64,000 nucleotides of DNA. It comes from Comamonas koreensis (lineage in GTDB: Bacteria; Pseudomonadota; Gammaproteobacteria; Burkholderiales; Burkholderiaceae_C). Below the pieces are notes generated by a model. The model ran no database searches, had not been told where the DNA came from, and worked only from the letters and a program-made list of their open reading frames with translations. Where the stretch lies: contig NZ_JAJNCT010000007.1 in assembly GCF_021026195.1 (NCBI RefSeq), positions 62,001 through 126,000 on the forward strand, written 5' to 3'. Each line of letters begins with the position of its first letter. Position 1 is the stretch's first letter. Positions 36,990-46,676 of the stretch are shown here, piece after piece. The position numbers were made by a program, and so were the translations under genes.

Positions 36990-37949
36990 TCAAGCGGCTG
37001 CGCTGCCTGAGGCGCTGAAGGCGTCAAAGGCCAGCGATGCGGCAGCCAGGTCTTCCAGCGCTGTGCCTACGGCCTTGAACAGGGTGATCTCATCGGCGCT
37101 GTGGCGGCCGGCGTGCTGGCCACGGCACAACTGCTCCAACGTAGCGGCCAGGCGGCTCGGCTCCCAGGCGCCGCTGACAATCGGATCGAGGATGTCCCCG
37201 GCTTTCATCAGCGCTTCCGGGGTATCGACAAAAACCGTGGCGCGGGCAAAGCAGGCATCATCGCTCTCGCGCATCGCCGGGGTAAAGCTGCCGATCAGGT
37301 CCAGATGGGCACCGGGCCGCAGCCATTCGCCGCGCACCAGCGGTGCGGTCGACAAGGTGGCGCAGCTGATGATGTCGGCCTGGCGCGCTGCCTGCTCCAG
37401 GTCGGTGGCGACCGAGGCTTGCAGGCCCTGCGCCTGCAGGCGCTCCACCATCGCTTGCGCAGCCTCGGGGCGGATGTCCCAGACCTGCACCGCTTGGATA
37501 TCTCGCACACAGCGGTAGGCATCGGGCAGCAGGCTGGCCACGCGGCCGGCGCCGACCACCAGCAGACGGTGGGCATCGGGGCGGCTGAGCCAGCGCGCTG
37601 CCAGGGCCGATGCCGCAGCGGTGCGGCGCGAGGTGATGGCATCGCCATCCAAGACCGCCAGCGGGGCACCGGTGGCCGCGTCATAGAGGATGAAGACCGA
37701 GTGCAGACCGGGCAGACCGCGCGCCTGGTTGCCGGGGAAGATCGATACCGTCTTGACCCCAATGCGCTTGCCGGTCTGCCACGCCGGCATCAGCAGCATG
37801 ATGCCGTCTTGCGTACGGGTCTCGCCCGCGATGGCGTGGTTGTGGCGCAGTGGCACTTGGCAGCCCGCGATGAACATCTGTTCGAGACTGTCGATCAAGG
37901 CTGCCATCGGCAAATGCTGGCTGGTGTGGCTGAAGTCAAGGATTTGCAT
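36990..37949 (-). CDS. ornithine cyclodeaminase / mu-crystallin family protein
   Basis: A 319-residue NAD(P)-dependent enzyme of the OCD family, which includes ornithine cyclodeaminase, alanine dehydrogenase and imine reductases. The ATG at 37949 fits the family N-terminus. Visible motifs are GVKTVSIFPGN, LDGDAITSRRTAA (substrate Lys/Arg region) and the nucleotide loop VVGAGRVASLL. The C-terminal segment ADEITLFKAVGTALEDLAAA is diagnostic. The reaction cannot be fixed from sequence; the linked MHS transporter and XRE-cupin regulator suggest an inducible amino-acid or amine catabolic step. Confidence 0.88.
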   Translation of the reverse strand: MQILDFSHTSQHLPMAALIDSLEQMFIAGCQVPLRHNHAIAGETRTQDGIMLLMPAWQTGKRIGVKTVSIFPGNQARGLPGLHSVFILYDAATGAPLAVLDGDAITSRRTAAASALAARWLSRPDAHRLLVVGAGRVASLLPDAYRCVRDIQAVQVWDIRPEAAQAMVERLQAQGLQASVATDLEQAARQADIISCATLSTAPLVRGEWLRPGAHLDLIGSFTPAMRESDDACFARATVFVDTPEALMKAGDILDPIVSGAWEPSRLAATLEQLCRGQHAGRHSADEITLFKAVGTALEDLAAASLAFDAFSASGSAAA

Positions 37950-37981
37950 ACGGCGCAATATATCTACTAAAGAGAAATAAT

Positions 37982-37995
37982 TTTCGTATACGAAA
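37982..37995. promoter_or_regulatory. palindromic operator candidate between OCD and XRE-cupin genes
   Basis: TTTCGTATACGAAA is a perfect 14 bp palindrome in the 199 bp divergent region, 32 bp from the OCD-like ATG and next to TATA-rich sequence that could be the OCD promoter. It is the best candidate site for the XRE-cupin regulator encoded alongside. Confidence 0.6.
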
Positions 37996-38148
37996 TTTAA
38001 TGCAGTTTGAGACAATAAATTTCTTAAATCCGTTCTTTCCATCTAGGGTTTACCCGAGAATTGGACCTAAAACGCGGCCGCCACGGCTGCGCTGCGCCAC
38101 CGGCCAGCGCAGCGCCCCCTACACTGGCGAGCACCACAAGAGCCTGCC

Positions 38149-38763
38149 ATGCCCCACGCCCCCCTGCCCCACCACAACGCCGGCGCCGATGCCACCACCG
38201 ATGTGCTGGCCACCAAGCTGCGCCTGCTGCGGCGCAACGCCGATCTGACCTTGCAGCAGCTAAGCCAGCGCTGCGGCATCTCGGCCTCCGCGCTGTCCAA
38301 GATCGAGCACGGCCAGCTCTCGCCCACCTATGAAAAGATCGCGGCGCTCGCGCGCGGGCTGGATGTGGATGTGGGCGAGCTGTTCAGCCCGCTGCAGCAA
38401 ACCGGCCTGCGTGCCCGGCGCAGCATCACCCGCCAGGGCGATGGCCTGGTGCACCGCACGCCGCAATATGTCTATGAGCTGCTGCATGCCGACCTGGCCG
38501 ACAAGCGCTTTATTCCGCTGCTCACCACCATCAAGGCCCATGAGCGCAGCGCCTTTCCCCAGTTGCTGAGCCACGATGGCGAAGAGATGCTCTATGTGAT
38601 GCGCGGCACCGTGGTGGTGCATACCGACAGCTATGCGCCGCTGGAGCTGGCTGCTGGCGACTCCTGCTATTTCGACAGCGTCATGGGCCATGCCTGCATC
38701 TCGGTCGGCGATGAGGATGCGCAGGTGCTGTGGATCTGCTCACACATCACGATCAAGCCCTGA
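38149..38763 (+). CDS. XRE-family regulator with C-terminal cupin domain
   Basis: A 204-residue regulator. The N-terminal helix-turn-helix (about 20-75) reads LRLLRRNADLTLQQLSQRCGISASALSKIEHGQLSPTYEKI, and the C-terminal cupin (about 115-200) has GEEMLYVMRGTVVVHTD and LELAAGDSCYFDSVMGHAC. This PuuR-like layout senses small metabolites through the cupin. It is divergent from the OCD/MHS pair and probably controls it and itself through the palindrome at 37982-37995. Confidence 0.92.
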   Translation: MPHAPLPHHNAGADATTDVLATKLRLLRRNADLTLQQLSQRCGISASALSKIEHGQLSPTYEKIAALARGLDVDVGELFSPLQQTGLRARRSITRQGDGLVHRTPQYVYELLHADLADKRFIPLLTTIKAHERSAFPQLLSHDGEEMLYVMRGTVVVHTDSYAPLELAAGDSCYFDSVMGHACISVGDEDAQVLWICSHITIKP

Positions 38764-38794
38764 ACCCGCTGCCCAGCAACCGGCGGCAGACATG

Positions 38795-38826
38795 AAAAAA
38801 GCGCCTGGCTTGCCCAGGCGCTTTTG
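38795..38826. terminator. bidirectional terminator between XRE-cupin and glnB
   Basis: GCGCCTGG and CCAGGCGC form an 8 bp stem with a 5 nt loop, extended by AAAA/TTTT pairing. It is flanked by A6 and TTTT, serving both convergent genes. Confidence 0.88.
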
Positions 38827-38847
38827 CGGATGTGGATGCGGTCTGGA

Positions 38848-39255
<408 letters not shown>

Positions 39256-39319
39256 TCAAGATTCCGCCTTCGGCACCTCCGGGGCCAAATCTCCAGCCAA
39301 CGGCGGCATTAGCCCATGT

Positions 39320-40777
39320 CTAAGCGCCGTCCAGACGCAGGTCCAGCCGGGCAGCCAGCGCCTGGCTTTGGGCATTGAGGCCCGTCACCTGCACCGCACT
39401 GCCATGCTTGCGCAGCCGCGCACAAACCTTGGCGAGCGCCTGCACTGCGGTGATGTCCCAAAGATGCGCCTGGGCCATGTCGATGCGCACCGGCCGGCCC
39501 TCGATCTCGCGCACATCAAAGGCATCGACCAGCAGATCGGCCGAGGCAAAGAACACCTGGCCGCGCACGGCATAGACCAGCTCGGCATCGCCGCTGCGCT
39601 GCACCTGCAGCAGCGTGGACACCTTGAACATGAAGAACACCCCGCTGAGCAGCACACCCACGGCCACACCGGCAGCCAGGTTGTGGGTGGCAATGGTGAC
39701 CACCACGGTGGCCAGCATCACCAGGCTCGACAGCTTGGGATGTTTGAGCAGCGCGCGGGCCGATCCCCAGTCCAGGGTCGAGGCCGACACCATGACCATG
39801 ATCGCGACCAGCGCCACCACCGGCACCTGGGCCACCCAGGGCTTGAGCAGCACCATCAAGCCCAGCAGAAAGGCGCCAGCAAACAAGGTGGACAGTCGGC
39901 CGCGCCCGCCATAGCGCACATTGCTCACACTCTGGCCGATCATGCCGCAGCCCGCAATGCCGCCAAAGCAGCTGGCCGCCACATTGGCCAGGCCCAGCCC
40001 GCTGCATTCACGGTTCTTGGCGCTCGGGGTGTCGGTCTGCTCATCGACCACGCTGGCGGTCATCAAGGATTCAAGCAGGCCCACCATTGCAATGGCCAGC
40101 GCCGGCAGCGCAATCAGCTGCAGGGTCTGCCAGGACATTGGCACATCGGGCAGCGCCCAGCTGGGCAAGGTATCGGGCAGCAGGCCCAGATCGGCCACGG
40201 TCTTCAGGGGCAGGTCCAGCGCATGGGCCACGCCCGTCAGCACCAGGATGCAGATCAGCGGCGACGGGATGGCCGTGCTGATGCGCGGCAGCCCATAGAT
40301 GACCACCAGGCCCAGCGCCAGCATGGCCCAGGTGGCGCTATTGGCGCCCAGCAGATGCGGCAACTGGGCCGCAAAAATAAGAATGGCCAGCGCATTGACA
40401 AAGCCGGTGCGCACCGAGCCCGAGACAAAGCGCAGCAGCACCCCCAGGCGCAGCCAGCCAAACAGCATCTGCATGGCACCGGCCAACAGGCCGGCGGCAA
40501 ACAGGTACTGCACGCCATGGGCCTGCACCAGCGGCGCAGCCACCAGGGCCACCGAGCCCGCAGCGGCCGACACCATGGCCGGCCGGCCGCCCACAAAGGC
40601 AATCACGATGCTGATGACAAAGGAGGCGAACAGGCCCACCGAGGGATCCACACCAGCGACAAAGGAAAAGGCGATGACCTCGGGGATCAGCGCAAACGTG
40701 GCGACTGCGCCGGCCATCAGCTCGCGCGGCACACTCGGCGCCCACTGGGCACGGAAATAATGAAGAAAAGGGGACAT
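39320..40777 (-). CDS. SulP family anion transporter with STAS domain
   Basis: A 485-residue inner-membrane anion carrier. The transmembrane region (about 20-385) contains GLFASFVISIVIAFVGGRPAM and the ECSGLGLANVAASCFGGIAGCG segment typical of the family. The C-terminal STAS domain (about 400-480) reads VFFASADLLVDAFD and VRIDMAQAHLWDITAVQAL. SulP members move sulfate, bicarbonate, dicarboxylates or others; the substrate is not decidable. The ATG at 40777 is chosen, although no good ribosome site is seen. It sits between nadE and glnB. Confidence 0.9.
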   Translation of the reverse strand: MSPFLHYFRAQWAPSVPRELMAGAVATFALIPEVIAFSFVAGVDPSVGLFASFVISIVIAFVGGRPAMVSAAAGSVALVAAPLVQAHGVQYLFAAGLLAGAMQMLFGWLRLGVLLRFVSGSVRTGFVNALAILIFAAQLPHLLGANSATWAMLALGLVVIYGLPRISTAIPSPLICILVLTGVAHALDLPLKTVADLGLLPDTLPSWALPDVPMSWQTLQLIALPALAIAMVGLLESLMTASVVDEQTDTPSAKNRECSGLGLANVAASCFGGIAGCGMIGQSVSNVRYGGRGRLSTLFAGAFLLGLMVLLKPWVAQVPVVALVAIMVMVSASTLDWGSARALLKHPKLSSLVMLATVVVTIATHNLAAGVAVGVLLSGVFFMFKVSTLLQVQRSGDAELVYAVRGQVFFASADLLVDAFDVREIEGRPVRIDMAQAHLWDITAVQALAKVCARLRKHGSAVQVTGLNAQSQALAARLDLRLDGA

Positions 40778-41088
40778 GGCAACGCGCGCACCCGGCAGCG
40801 CCGGGTACCGCTCCAAAAAAGACGGAGGAATGGCGGCAGCACAGGCAGGCTGCGCAATGCCGCGATCAACGAAAGCGAGGAAAGCGAGGAAAGCGAGGAA
40901 AGGCGGGCCGCGCTATGGCGGATGGCGCCGCGAAAAGCCCGACTGGCGCGTGGCCACCAGGCGTGCGATGCGCGCGCGCACAAAGCTCAGGAAACGCGCA
41001 GCCCCCAGCTGCCCCGCAGCAAGCGCAAGGGCTGGGCAGGCACAGCGCATCAAGGGCATGGGCGAGGCGTGGGGCGCAGCCTGGCCGC
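40778..41088 (-). other. 311 bp gap between nadE and SulP genes
   Basis: No gene is supported here. It holds a 9 bp tandem repeat (GAAAGCGAG, at 40871-40897) and is otherwise GC-rich. No terminator-like hairpin with a U-run is evident after nadE. Confidence 0.5.
40871..40897 (+). repeat. 9 bp tandem repeat, three perfect units
   Basis: GAAAGCGAG is repeated three times head to tail, followed by a degenerate fourth unit (GAAAGGCGG). It lies in the untranslated gap upstream of the SulP gene, so unit-number changes could alter the leader of that transcript. Confidence 0.8.
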
Positions 41089-42744
41089 TCAGCCCCGGAA
41101 ACCGTTGGTGATGGGGTAGCGCCAGTCGCGGCCAAAACCCCGGGCCGACAGGCGCGGGCCCACGGCGGCCTGGCGGCGCTTGTATTCGTTGATGCGGATC
41201 AGGCGCACCACCCGCTCCACATCGGCGCGAGGGTAGCCGGCTGCCACGATGCTGTCGATGTCGGCGTCCTGTTCCATGTAGCGCTCGATGATGGCATCGA
41301 GCACCTCATAGGGCGGCAGGCTGTCCTGGTCCTTCTGGTCCGGGCGCAGCTCGGCACTGGGCGGGCGGGTGATGATGCGCTCGGGGATGGGGTTGCGGCC
41401 GGTGCCATAGGGGTCATGGGCATTGCGCCAGCGCGCCAGCTCGAACACACGGGTCTTGGGCACATCGCGCAGCACCGCAAAGCCGCCCGCCATGTCGCCG
41501 TACAAGGTGCAGTAGCCGGTGGCCATCTCGCTCTTGTTGCCGGTGGTCAGCACAATGGAGCCAAACTTGTTCGACAGCGCCATCAGCAAGGTGCCACGGA
41601 TGCGGGCCTGCAGGTTTTCCTCGGTTGTGTCTTCGGCACGGCCGGCAAAATCATGCGCCAATGCGGCCTTGAAGGCCTCGAACTGCGGCGCAATCGAGAT
41701 CTCTTCATAGGCTACCGACAGGCGCTCGGCCATCTCGCGCGCATCGATCCAGCTGATGTCGGCCGTGTACGGCGACGGCATCATCACGGTGCGGACCTTG
41801 TCGGCCCCCAGCGCATCGACCGCAATCGCCAGCACCAGCGCCGAATCGATACCGCCGGACAGGCCCAGCACCGCACCGGGGAAGCCGGTCTTGCCCAGGT
41901 AGTCGCGCACCGCCACCACCAAGGCCTGCCACAGCTGCTGGTTGGTATCACCGGGCGCAGCCACGGGGCCGGACAGTTGCAGACCGGTGGCCGTGGCCTC
42001 CACCTGCACCGACAGCAGATGTTCGTCAAAACCCGGCGCGCGGGCGGCCACCTGGCCATCGGCATTCAGCGCGAAGGAATGGCCATCGAACACCAGCTCG
42101 TCCTGCCCGCCCACCAGGTGGGCATAGACCAGCGGCAAACCGGTTTCGCGGCAGCGCTCGGCCAGCAAGGCCTCGCGGTGGCCGGGCTTGTCCATCTGGA
42201 ACGGCGAGGCATTGATGACAGCCAGCAGCTGCGCACCCGCCGCCTTGGCCGCACGCGCGGGCTGGCTGGCCCAGGCGTCTTCACAGATCAGCAGGCCAAT
42301 GCGGCTGCCCGCCACGTCGAACACGCAGGTCTGCGAGCCTTCGACAAAGTAGCGGGTCTCGTCAAATTCACGGTAATTGGGCAGCAGCTGCTTGCGGTAG
42401 CAATCCAGCACCTGGCCGGCGCGCACTACGCTGGCGGCGTTGTAGCAGCGGCCATGGGCGGCATGCTGCGCCGCCTGCGGGTGGCCCAGCACGATGGTCA
42501 GATCCGGCCACTGCGTGCTCGCCTGTACCACCTGGGCCACCGCCGCATCGCAGGCCGCCAGGAACGAGGGGCGCTGGAACAGGTCTTCGGCGGCATAGCC
42601 GCAAATGCCCAGCTCGGGTGTCAGCAACAGCTGCACGCCCTGGGCAGCCGCCTGGGCCGCAGCATCAATGATCTTGCGGGCATTGCCCGGCATATCACCC
42701 ACAACAAAGTTCAGCTGGGCGTTTGCGATGGAAAAATGGGACAT
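41089..42744 (-). CDS. nadE: glutamine-dependent NAD+ synthetase
   Basis: Final step of NAD synthesis, amidating NaAD with ammonia from glutamine. The 551 residues have an N-terminal nitrilase-type glutaminase with Glu44, Lys117 and Cys153 (TPELGICGY; CYRKQLLP; LLICEDAW). The C-terminal synthetase contains the ATP loop LGLSGGIDSAL and TTGNKSEMATGYCTLYGDM. The ATG at 42744 begins MSHFSIANAQLNF. GlnB, a likely regulator, is encoded two genes downstream. Confidence 0.95.
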   Translation of the reverse strand: MSHFSIANAQLNFVVGDMPGNARKIIDAAAQAAAQGVQLLLTPELGICGYAAEDLFQRPSFLAACDAAVAQVVQASTQWPDLTIVLGHPQAAQHAAHGRCYNAASVVRAGQVLDCYRKQLLPNYREFDETRYFVEGSQTCVFDVAGSRIGLLICEDAWASQPARAAKAAGAQLLAVINASPFQMDKPGHREALLAERCRETGLPLVYAHLVGGQDELVFDGHSFALNADGQVAARAPGFDEHLLSVQVEATATGLQLSGPVAAPGDTNQQLWQALVVAVRDYLGKTGFPGAVLGLSGGIDSALVLAIAVDALGADKVRTVMMPSPYTADISWIDAREMAERLSVAYEEISIAPQFEAFKAALAHDFAGRAEDTTEENLQARIRGTLLMALSNKFGSIVLTTGNKSEMATGYCTLYGDMAGGFAVLRDVPKTRVFELARWRNAHDPYGTGRNPIPERIITRPPSAELRPDQKDQDSLPPYEVLDAIIERYMEQDADIDSIVAAGYPRADVERVVRLIRINEYKRRQAAVGPRLSARGFGRDWRYPITNGFRG

Positions 42745-42942
42745 GGATGACTCGATGGCAAGGGGGCAGCGCACCAGGGCCACAAAGAGAGCGGGCGGGG
42801 CCCGCGCCAGGTGCAGCCAAAGAGTCTAGCTTACAAAGCCCCAGGCCTGCGCAGCGGCGCGCAAATCCCGCCAATCCGGGACAGCGGGCGCAGGCGGTTT
42901 GCAGGCAAAATCAGGCTTTTGCACCACTACCTGCAGCGTCCC

Positions 42943-44016
42943 ATGAACTTTGGCAGCGACAACCAAGCCGGCGTGTCCCCCCGCATCCTGCAAACCCTGG
43001 TGGAGGCCGCCAGCGGCATCCAGTCCGCCTACGGCAACGACGAATGGAGCCAGCGCGCCGAGCAGATGCTGGGCGAGGCCTTTGGCACCCCTGTGAAAGT
43101 GTTCTTCGTCACCACCGGCACGGCGGCCAACTGCCTGGCGCTGTCCACCATCGCCCAACCCTGGAACGCCGTGGTCTGCCACAACATGGCCCATATCGCG
43201 GTCGATGAGAACAGCGCCCCGGCCTTGTTTACCGGCGGCGCCAGCCTGCTGCCGATGGCCACGGACAATGGCAAGATCAGCGCAGAAGACCTGGCCGCCT
43301 TTGTGGAACGCACCCCCCATGACGCCCCCCACAACATGGTGATCAGCGGTCTGAGCATCTCCCAGGTGACTGAGAACGGCCTCGTCTACCAGCCGCAGGA
43401 GATCGCTGCACTGGCCACCCAGGCGCATGCCCTTGGCCTGCGCGTGCACATGGATGGCGCGCGCCTGGCCAATGCCGTCGCTGCGCTCCAGTGCCACCCC
43501 GGCGATATCACCTGGCGCGCCGGAGTCGATGTGCTGAGCCTGGGCGCCTCCAAGAACGGCGCGCTGATGGCCGAGGCGGTCGTGTTCTTCGACCAGGCGC
43601 TGGCCCAGAACTTCTCGCTGCGCATCAAGCGCAGTGGCCAGCTGGTCTCCAAGAGCCGCACCATCGGCGCGCAGTTCTGCGCCTGGCTGGAGGGCGGCCA
43701 CTGGATGGAGCTGGCCCGCCATGCCAATGCGATGGCGTCCAAGCTGTCTGCCGCGCTGGCCGCCACGCCCAGCGTGCGCCTGAGCTGGCCCACCCAGGCG
43801 AATGAAGTGTTTGTGCTGATGCCCATCGCGCTGTATGAACAGCTGCGCGCCCAGGGCGTGCGCTGCACCGACTGGTATGCCAGCAGCGTGCCGGCAGGCA
43901 CCCAGCTGCAGGCGGGTGAGGTGGTGGTGCGCTTTGTCACCTCCTGGTCCAGCACCGATGAGGAGATCACCGCGCTGATGGACCTGGTGCACAGCCGCCA
44001 GCGCCAAGCCGCATAA
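42943..44016 (+). CDS. low-specificity L-threonine aldolase family protein
   Basis: PLP enzyme splitting threonine or allo-threonine to glycine and acetaldehyde. The ATG at 42943 gives 357 residues starting MNFGSDNQAG, as in the family. Key residues are the ring-stacking His in CHNMAHIAVDE, Asp171/Arg174 in HMDGARLANA, and Lys204 in LGASKNGALM, which forms the Schiff base. It is divergent from nadE and followed 43 bp later by the acyltransferase gene. Confidence 0.9.
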   Translation: MNFGSDNQAGVSPRILQTLVEAASGIQSAYGNDEWSQRAEQMLGEAFGTPVKVFFVTTGTAANCLALSTIAQPWNAVVCHNMAHIAVDENSAPALFTGGASLLPMATDNGKISAEDLAAFVERTPHDAPHNMVISGLSISQVTENGLVYQPQEIAALATQAHALGLRVHMDGARLANAVAALQCHPGDITWRAGVDVLSLGASKNGALMAEAVVFFDQALAQNFSLRIKRSGQLVSKSRTIGAQFCAWLEGGHWMELARHANAMASKLSAALAATPSVRLSWPTQANEVFVLMPIALYEQLRAQGVRCTDWYASSVPAGTQLQAGEVVVRFVTSWSSTDEEITALMDLVHSRQRQAA

Positions 44017-44059
44017 CCTGCCCCCTGCAGCGGCGCGGCAGGCAGACCACAATCGGGCC

Positions 44060-45286
44060 ATGACCTCGCTGCCCGCTGACCCTACGCCCGCACCCCACCC
44101 CGGCCCCAGCCTGGAGCTGCGCATTCTGCCCAGCATGGCGGAGTTCGATGCCCCCGCCTGGGATGGGCTGCTGGCCCTGCAGCAGCGCCCCACCCCCTTC
44201 ATGCGCCACGCCTATCTGCAGGCGCTGGAGGACAGCGGCAGCGCCACTGCGGAGAGTGGCTGGCAGCCTTGCCACCTGAGCCTGTGGCAGGACGACGCGC
44301 TGGTGGGCGCCTGCCCGATGTACCTCAAAAGCCATTCCTACGGCGAGTATGTGTTTGACTTCGCCTGGGCGCGGGCCTATGCCGAGCATGGCCTGGATTA
44401 CTTCCCCAAGGCGGTCATCGCCGTGCCCTTTACCCCCGTGCCGGGCAGCCGCCTGCTGGTGGCCGATGACCGCTTTCGTGCGCCCCTGCTGCATGCCGCC
44501 ACCCAGTTTTGCGAGCAGCAGGAGATCTCGTCACTGCACCTGCTGTTTGGCGCTACGGCCGATCTGCAGGCGGCAGAAGACATTGCGCTGATGCAGCGCG
44601 AGAACGTGCAGTTCCACTGGCGCAACCGCGACGCTACGCAGGCCGGCGATGCCGGGCCCTATGCCGACTTTGATGATTTTCTGGCAGGGCTGCAGCAGGA
44701 CAAGCGCAAGAAGATTCGCCAGGAAAGGCGCAAGGTGCAGACGGCCGGCGTCACGTTCCGCCATGCCTGCGGCAGCCAGATCAGCGCAGCGGATTGGGAC
44801 TTTTTCTACCGGTGCTACGAGCGCACCTATCTGGAGCATGGCAACGCGCCCTACCTGACCCCGGCCTTCTTTGCCGCGATGCGTACCGAGATGGCAGAGA
44901 ACTGGCTGCTCTTCATCGCCGAACGCGAGGGCCACCCCATCGCCACCAGCCTGATTGCCATTGATGCGCCAGGCAGCGGGCCACGCCATGCCTATGGCCG
45001 CTACTGGGGTGCGCTGGAGCGGGTGGACTGCCTGCACTTTGAGGCCTGCTACTACCAGCCCATCGAATGGTGCATACGCCAGGGCCTGCAGTGCTTTGAA
45101 GGCGGCGCGCAGGGCGAGCACAAGATGGCGCGCGCCCTCATGCCAGTGCGCACCCCCAGCGCCCATTGGCTGGCCCATGCCGGCTTTGCCCAGGCGGTGG
45201 AGCGCTACCTGGCGCGCGAATCACAAGGCATGGCGGAATACCAGCGCGCGCTGCAGGAGCACAGCCCGCTCAAACATTCGCAATAA
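44060..45286 (+). CDS. FemAB-like GNAT-fold acyltransferase (former DUF482)
   Basis: A 408-residue protein of the family often annotated peptidoglycan biosynthesis-like or GNAT N-acetyltransferase. Segments typical of it are HAYLQALEDSGSA, GACPMYLKSHSYGEYVFDFAWA, the basic stretch LQQDKRKKIRQERRKV, FYRCYERTYLEHGNAPYLTPAFF and FEGGAQGEHKMARALMP. The acceptor substrate is unknown. It may be co-transcribed with the threonine aldolase gene. Confidence 0.85.
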   Translation: MTSLPADPTPAPHPGPSLELRILPSMAEFDAPAWDGLLALQQRPTPFMRHAYLQALEDSGSATAESGWQPCHLSLWQDDALVGACPMYLKSHSYGEYVFDFAWARAYAEHGLDYFPKAVIAVPFTPVPGSRLLVADDRFRAPLLHAATQFCEQQEISSLHLLFGATADLQAAEDIALMQRENVQFHWRNRDATQAGDAGPYADFDDFLAGLQQDKRKKIRQERRKVQTAGVTFRHACGSQISAADWDFFYRCYERTYLEHGNAPYLTPAFFAAMRTEMAENWLLFIAEREGHPIATSLIAIDAPGSGPRHAYGRYWGALERVDCLHFEACYYQPIEWCIRQGLQCFEGGAQGEHKMARALMPVRTPSAHWLAHAGFAQAVERYLARESQGMAEYQRALQEHSPLKHSQ

Positions 45287-45451
45287 GGTCCGCCCATGCG
45301 CCGTCACCCCTGCCCAAGTTGTAATTAATTTTGTCGTGCGCTGCGGTTGTCGGCGATACCGCACAGCAAGCACAAGGCTGCACTGACAAACCCATTCAGA
45401 GCGCTTATGCACAATGGCTACACCTTAACCAAGCACGCAAGGAGTGACACC

Positions 45452-45649
45452 ATGAACAAGGACCAAGTCGTAGGCAAGATCAAGGACCTCGCAGGCGAAG
45501 CACAAGCGGGTCTCGGCAAGGCCATCAACAGCCCCAGCCAGATTGCCAAGGGCAAGGCGCTGGAAACAGAAGGCGAAATTCAGAAGAAGGCCGGTGATGT
45601 GAAGGAGACCTTGAAGGATGCAGCCGACGCAGCCAAGAAGCGCCTCTGA
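45452..45649 (+). CDS. CsbD family stress-response protein
   Basis: A 65-residue, highly charged helical protein with the family opening MNKDQVVGKIKDLAGEAQ and Lys/Asp/Ala-rich repeats thereafter. AAGGAG lies 8 nt before the ATG. CsbD-like proteins are induced by general stress in several bacteria, but no biochemical activity is known. It seems monocistronic. Confidence 0.88.
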   Translation: MNKDQVVGKIKDLAGEAQAGLGKAINSPSQIAKGKALETEGEIQKKAGDVKETLKDAADAAKKRL

Positions 45650-45774
45650 GCCTGACCGACCCTCGGGGTGTAACAGCTGCCTTGATGAACGTCACTAACA
45701 CATACAAATTACCGACATTGAGGCGCTCAATTTAAGGCAATATAAGCCTATTGATTCAACCGAACCCCTCCTTG

Positions 45775-45801
45775 GCCAGCATTCGTTGCTGGCATTTTTT
45801 T
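45775..45801 (+). terminator. rho-independent terminator downstream of csbD
   Basis: GCCAGCA and TGCTGGC form a 7 bp stem with a TTCGT loop, followed by ATTTTTTT. It ends transcription from csbD about 130 bp past its stop codon; no other plus-strand gene lies between. Confidence 0.85.
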
Positions 45802-45895
45802 GCCCGCAGCAAATATGCAGGAATCGCCAAGACCGCGTGCACGGTCTGTGCAGACCTGGCAGGAATCGACGCGAGAGAGGTTGGGAAACAGCGAA

Positions 45896-46582
45896 TCAGG
45901 CGGCTTGCGCCTGCACCGGTGCCAAGGCCGCCAGCGCGCCCAGCAAGGCCCAGCCGAGCGGCCATTCGCCATGGCCCGATTCCACATTGATATGGCCGGC
46001 CGAGGGCACGCGCACAAAGGTGCTGCCCCAGCTTTTGGCATAGGCGCTGGCCATGCGGATGGGGCAATAGGGATCATTGCTGCTGGCCGCCACAATGCTG
46101 GCAAAGGGCAGCGGGTTGGCGGGCACGGGCGTGAAGTCTTCAAACAGCGCGCGGCGCTCTGGATCGGCCGGCGCCACAAACAGGGCACCGGCAATGTGGT
46201 CTGCTTGCTTGTCGCGCAATTGCTCAATCGCATGCACGCTGGCAATGCAGCCCAGCGAATGGGCCACCAGGATGACCGGGTGCGGGGCCGCCGCAATGGC
46301 CCGCTCCACACTCGCCACCCAGGGGCTGCGGTGGGGTTGCAGCCAGTCCTCCTGCTCCACGCGCAAGGCACCGGCAATGCGCTCGGCCCAGAGGCTTTGC
46401 CAGTGACCGGGGCCGGAGTTGCGCCAGCCCGGCACGATCACCACCGAGACCGGCGCGCCCGTCTCGGCTTCACCGCGCCAGCCCGGCAGCACAGGCCGCT
46501 GGCCATTGCGCTGTGCGGCCACAATGGCCGCATGGCGTGGCGGGGTGGAGGGGTTGATCGTGACAAGACAGGCACCGGACAT
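45896..46582 (-). CDS. RBBP9/YdeN family alpha/beta hydrolase
   Basis: A 228-residue serine hydrolase. The nucleophile elbow is AHSLG (Ser109), the acid is in SSNDPYC and the His in SAGHINVESGHG. PGWRNSGPGHWQSLW is the family signature. The common form is about 180 residues; here an N-terminal extension of about 45 residues precedes the fold, and no internal ATG allows a shorter start. Natural substrates of the family are not established. Confidence 0.88.
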   Translation of the reverse strand: MSGACLVTINPSTPPRHAAIVAAQRNGQRPVLPGWRGEAETGAPVSVVIVPGWRNSGPGHWQSLWAERIAGALRVEQEDWLQPHRSPWVASVERAIAAAPHPVILVAHSLGCIASVHAIEQLRDKQADHIAGALFVAPADPERRALFEDFTPVPANPLPFASIVAASSNDPYCPIRMASAYAKSWGSTFVRVPSAGHINVESGHGEWPLGWALLGALAALAPVQAQAA

Positions 46583-46676
46583 GCATGCATTGTCAAAGCA
46601 GGCTCTTAGATCAACAACGACTATTTTTGAGTATTGTTATTTCCAAAAATAATATCTAGAGAATGTTGTCGACTCA

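Noticed and set aside
45748..46377. 209-codon minus-strand frame overlapping the RBBP9-type hydrolase
   Set aside because: It lies in another frame of the same strand over the hydrolase, which carries complete catalytic motifs; the alternative frame is Arg/Pro-rich without motifs.
46616..46660. AT-rich inverted repeat (TATTTTTG/CAAAAATA) upstream of the RBBP9-type hydrolase
   Set aside because: The 8 bp arms are A/T runs that can arise by chance in AT-rich promoter DNA, and there is no further support for an operator.
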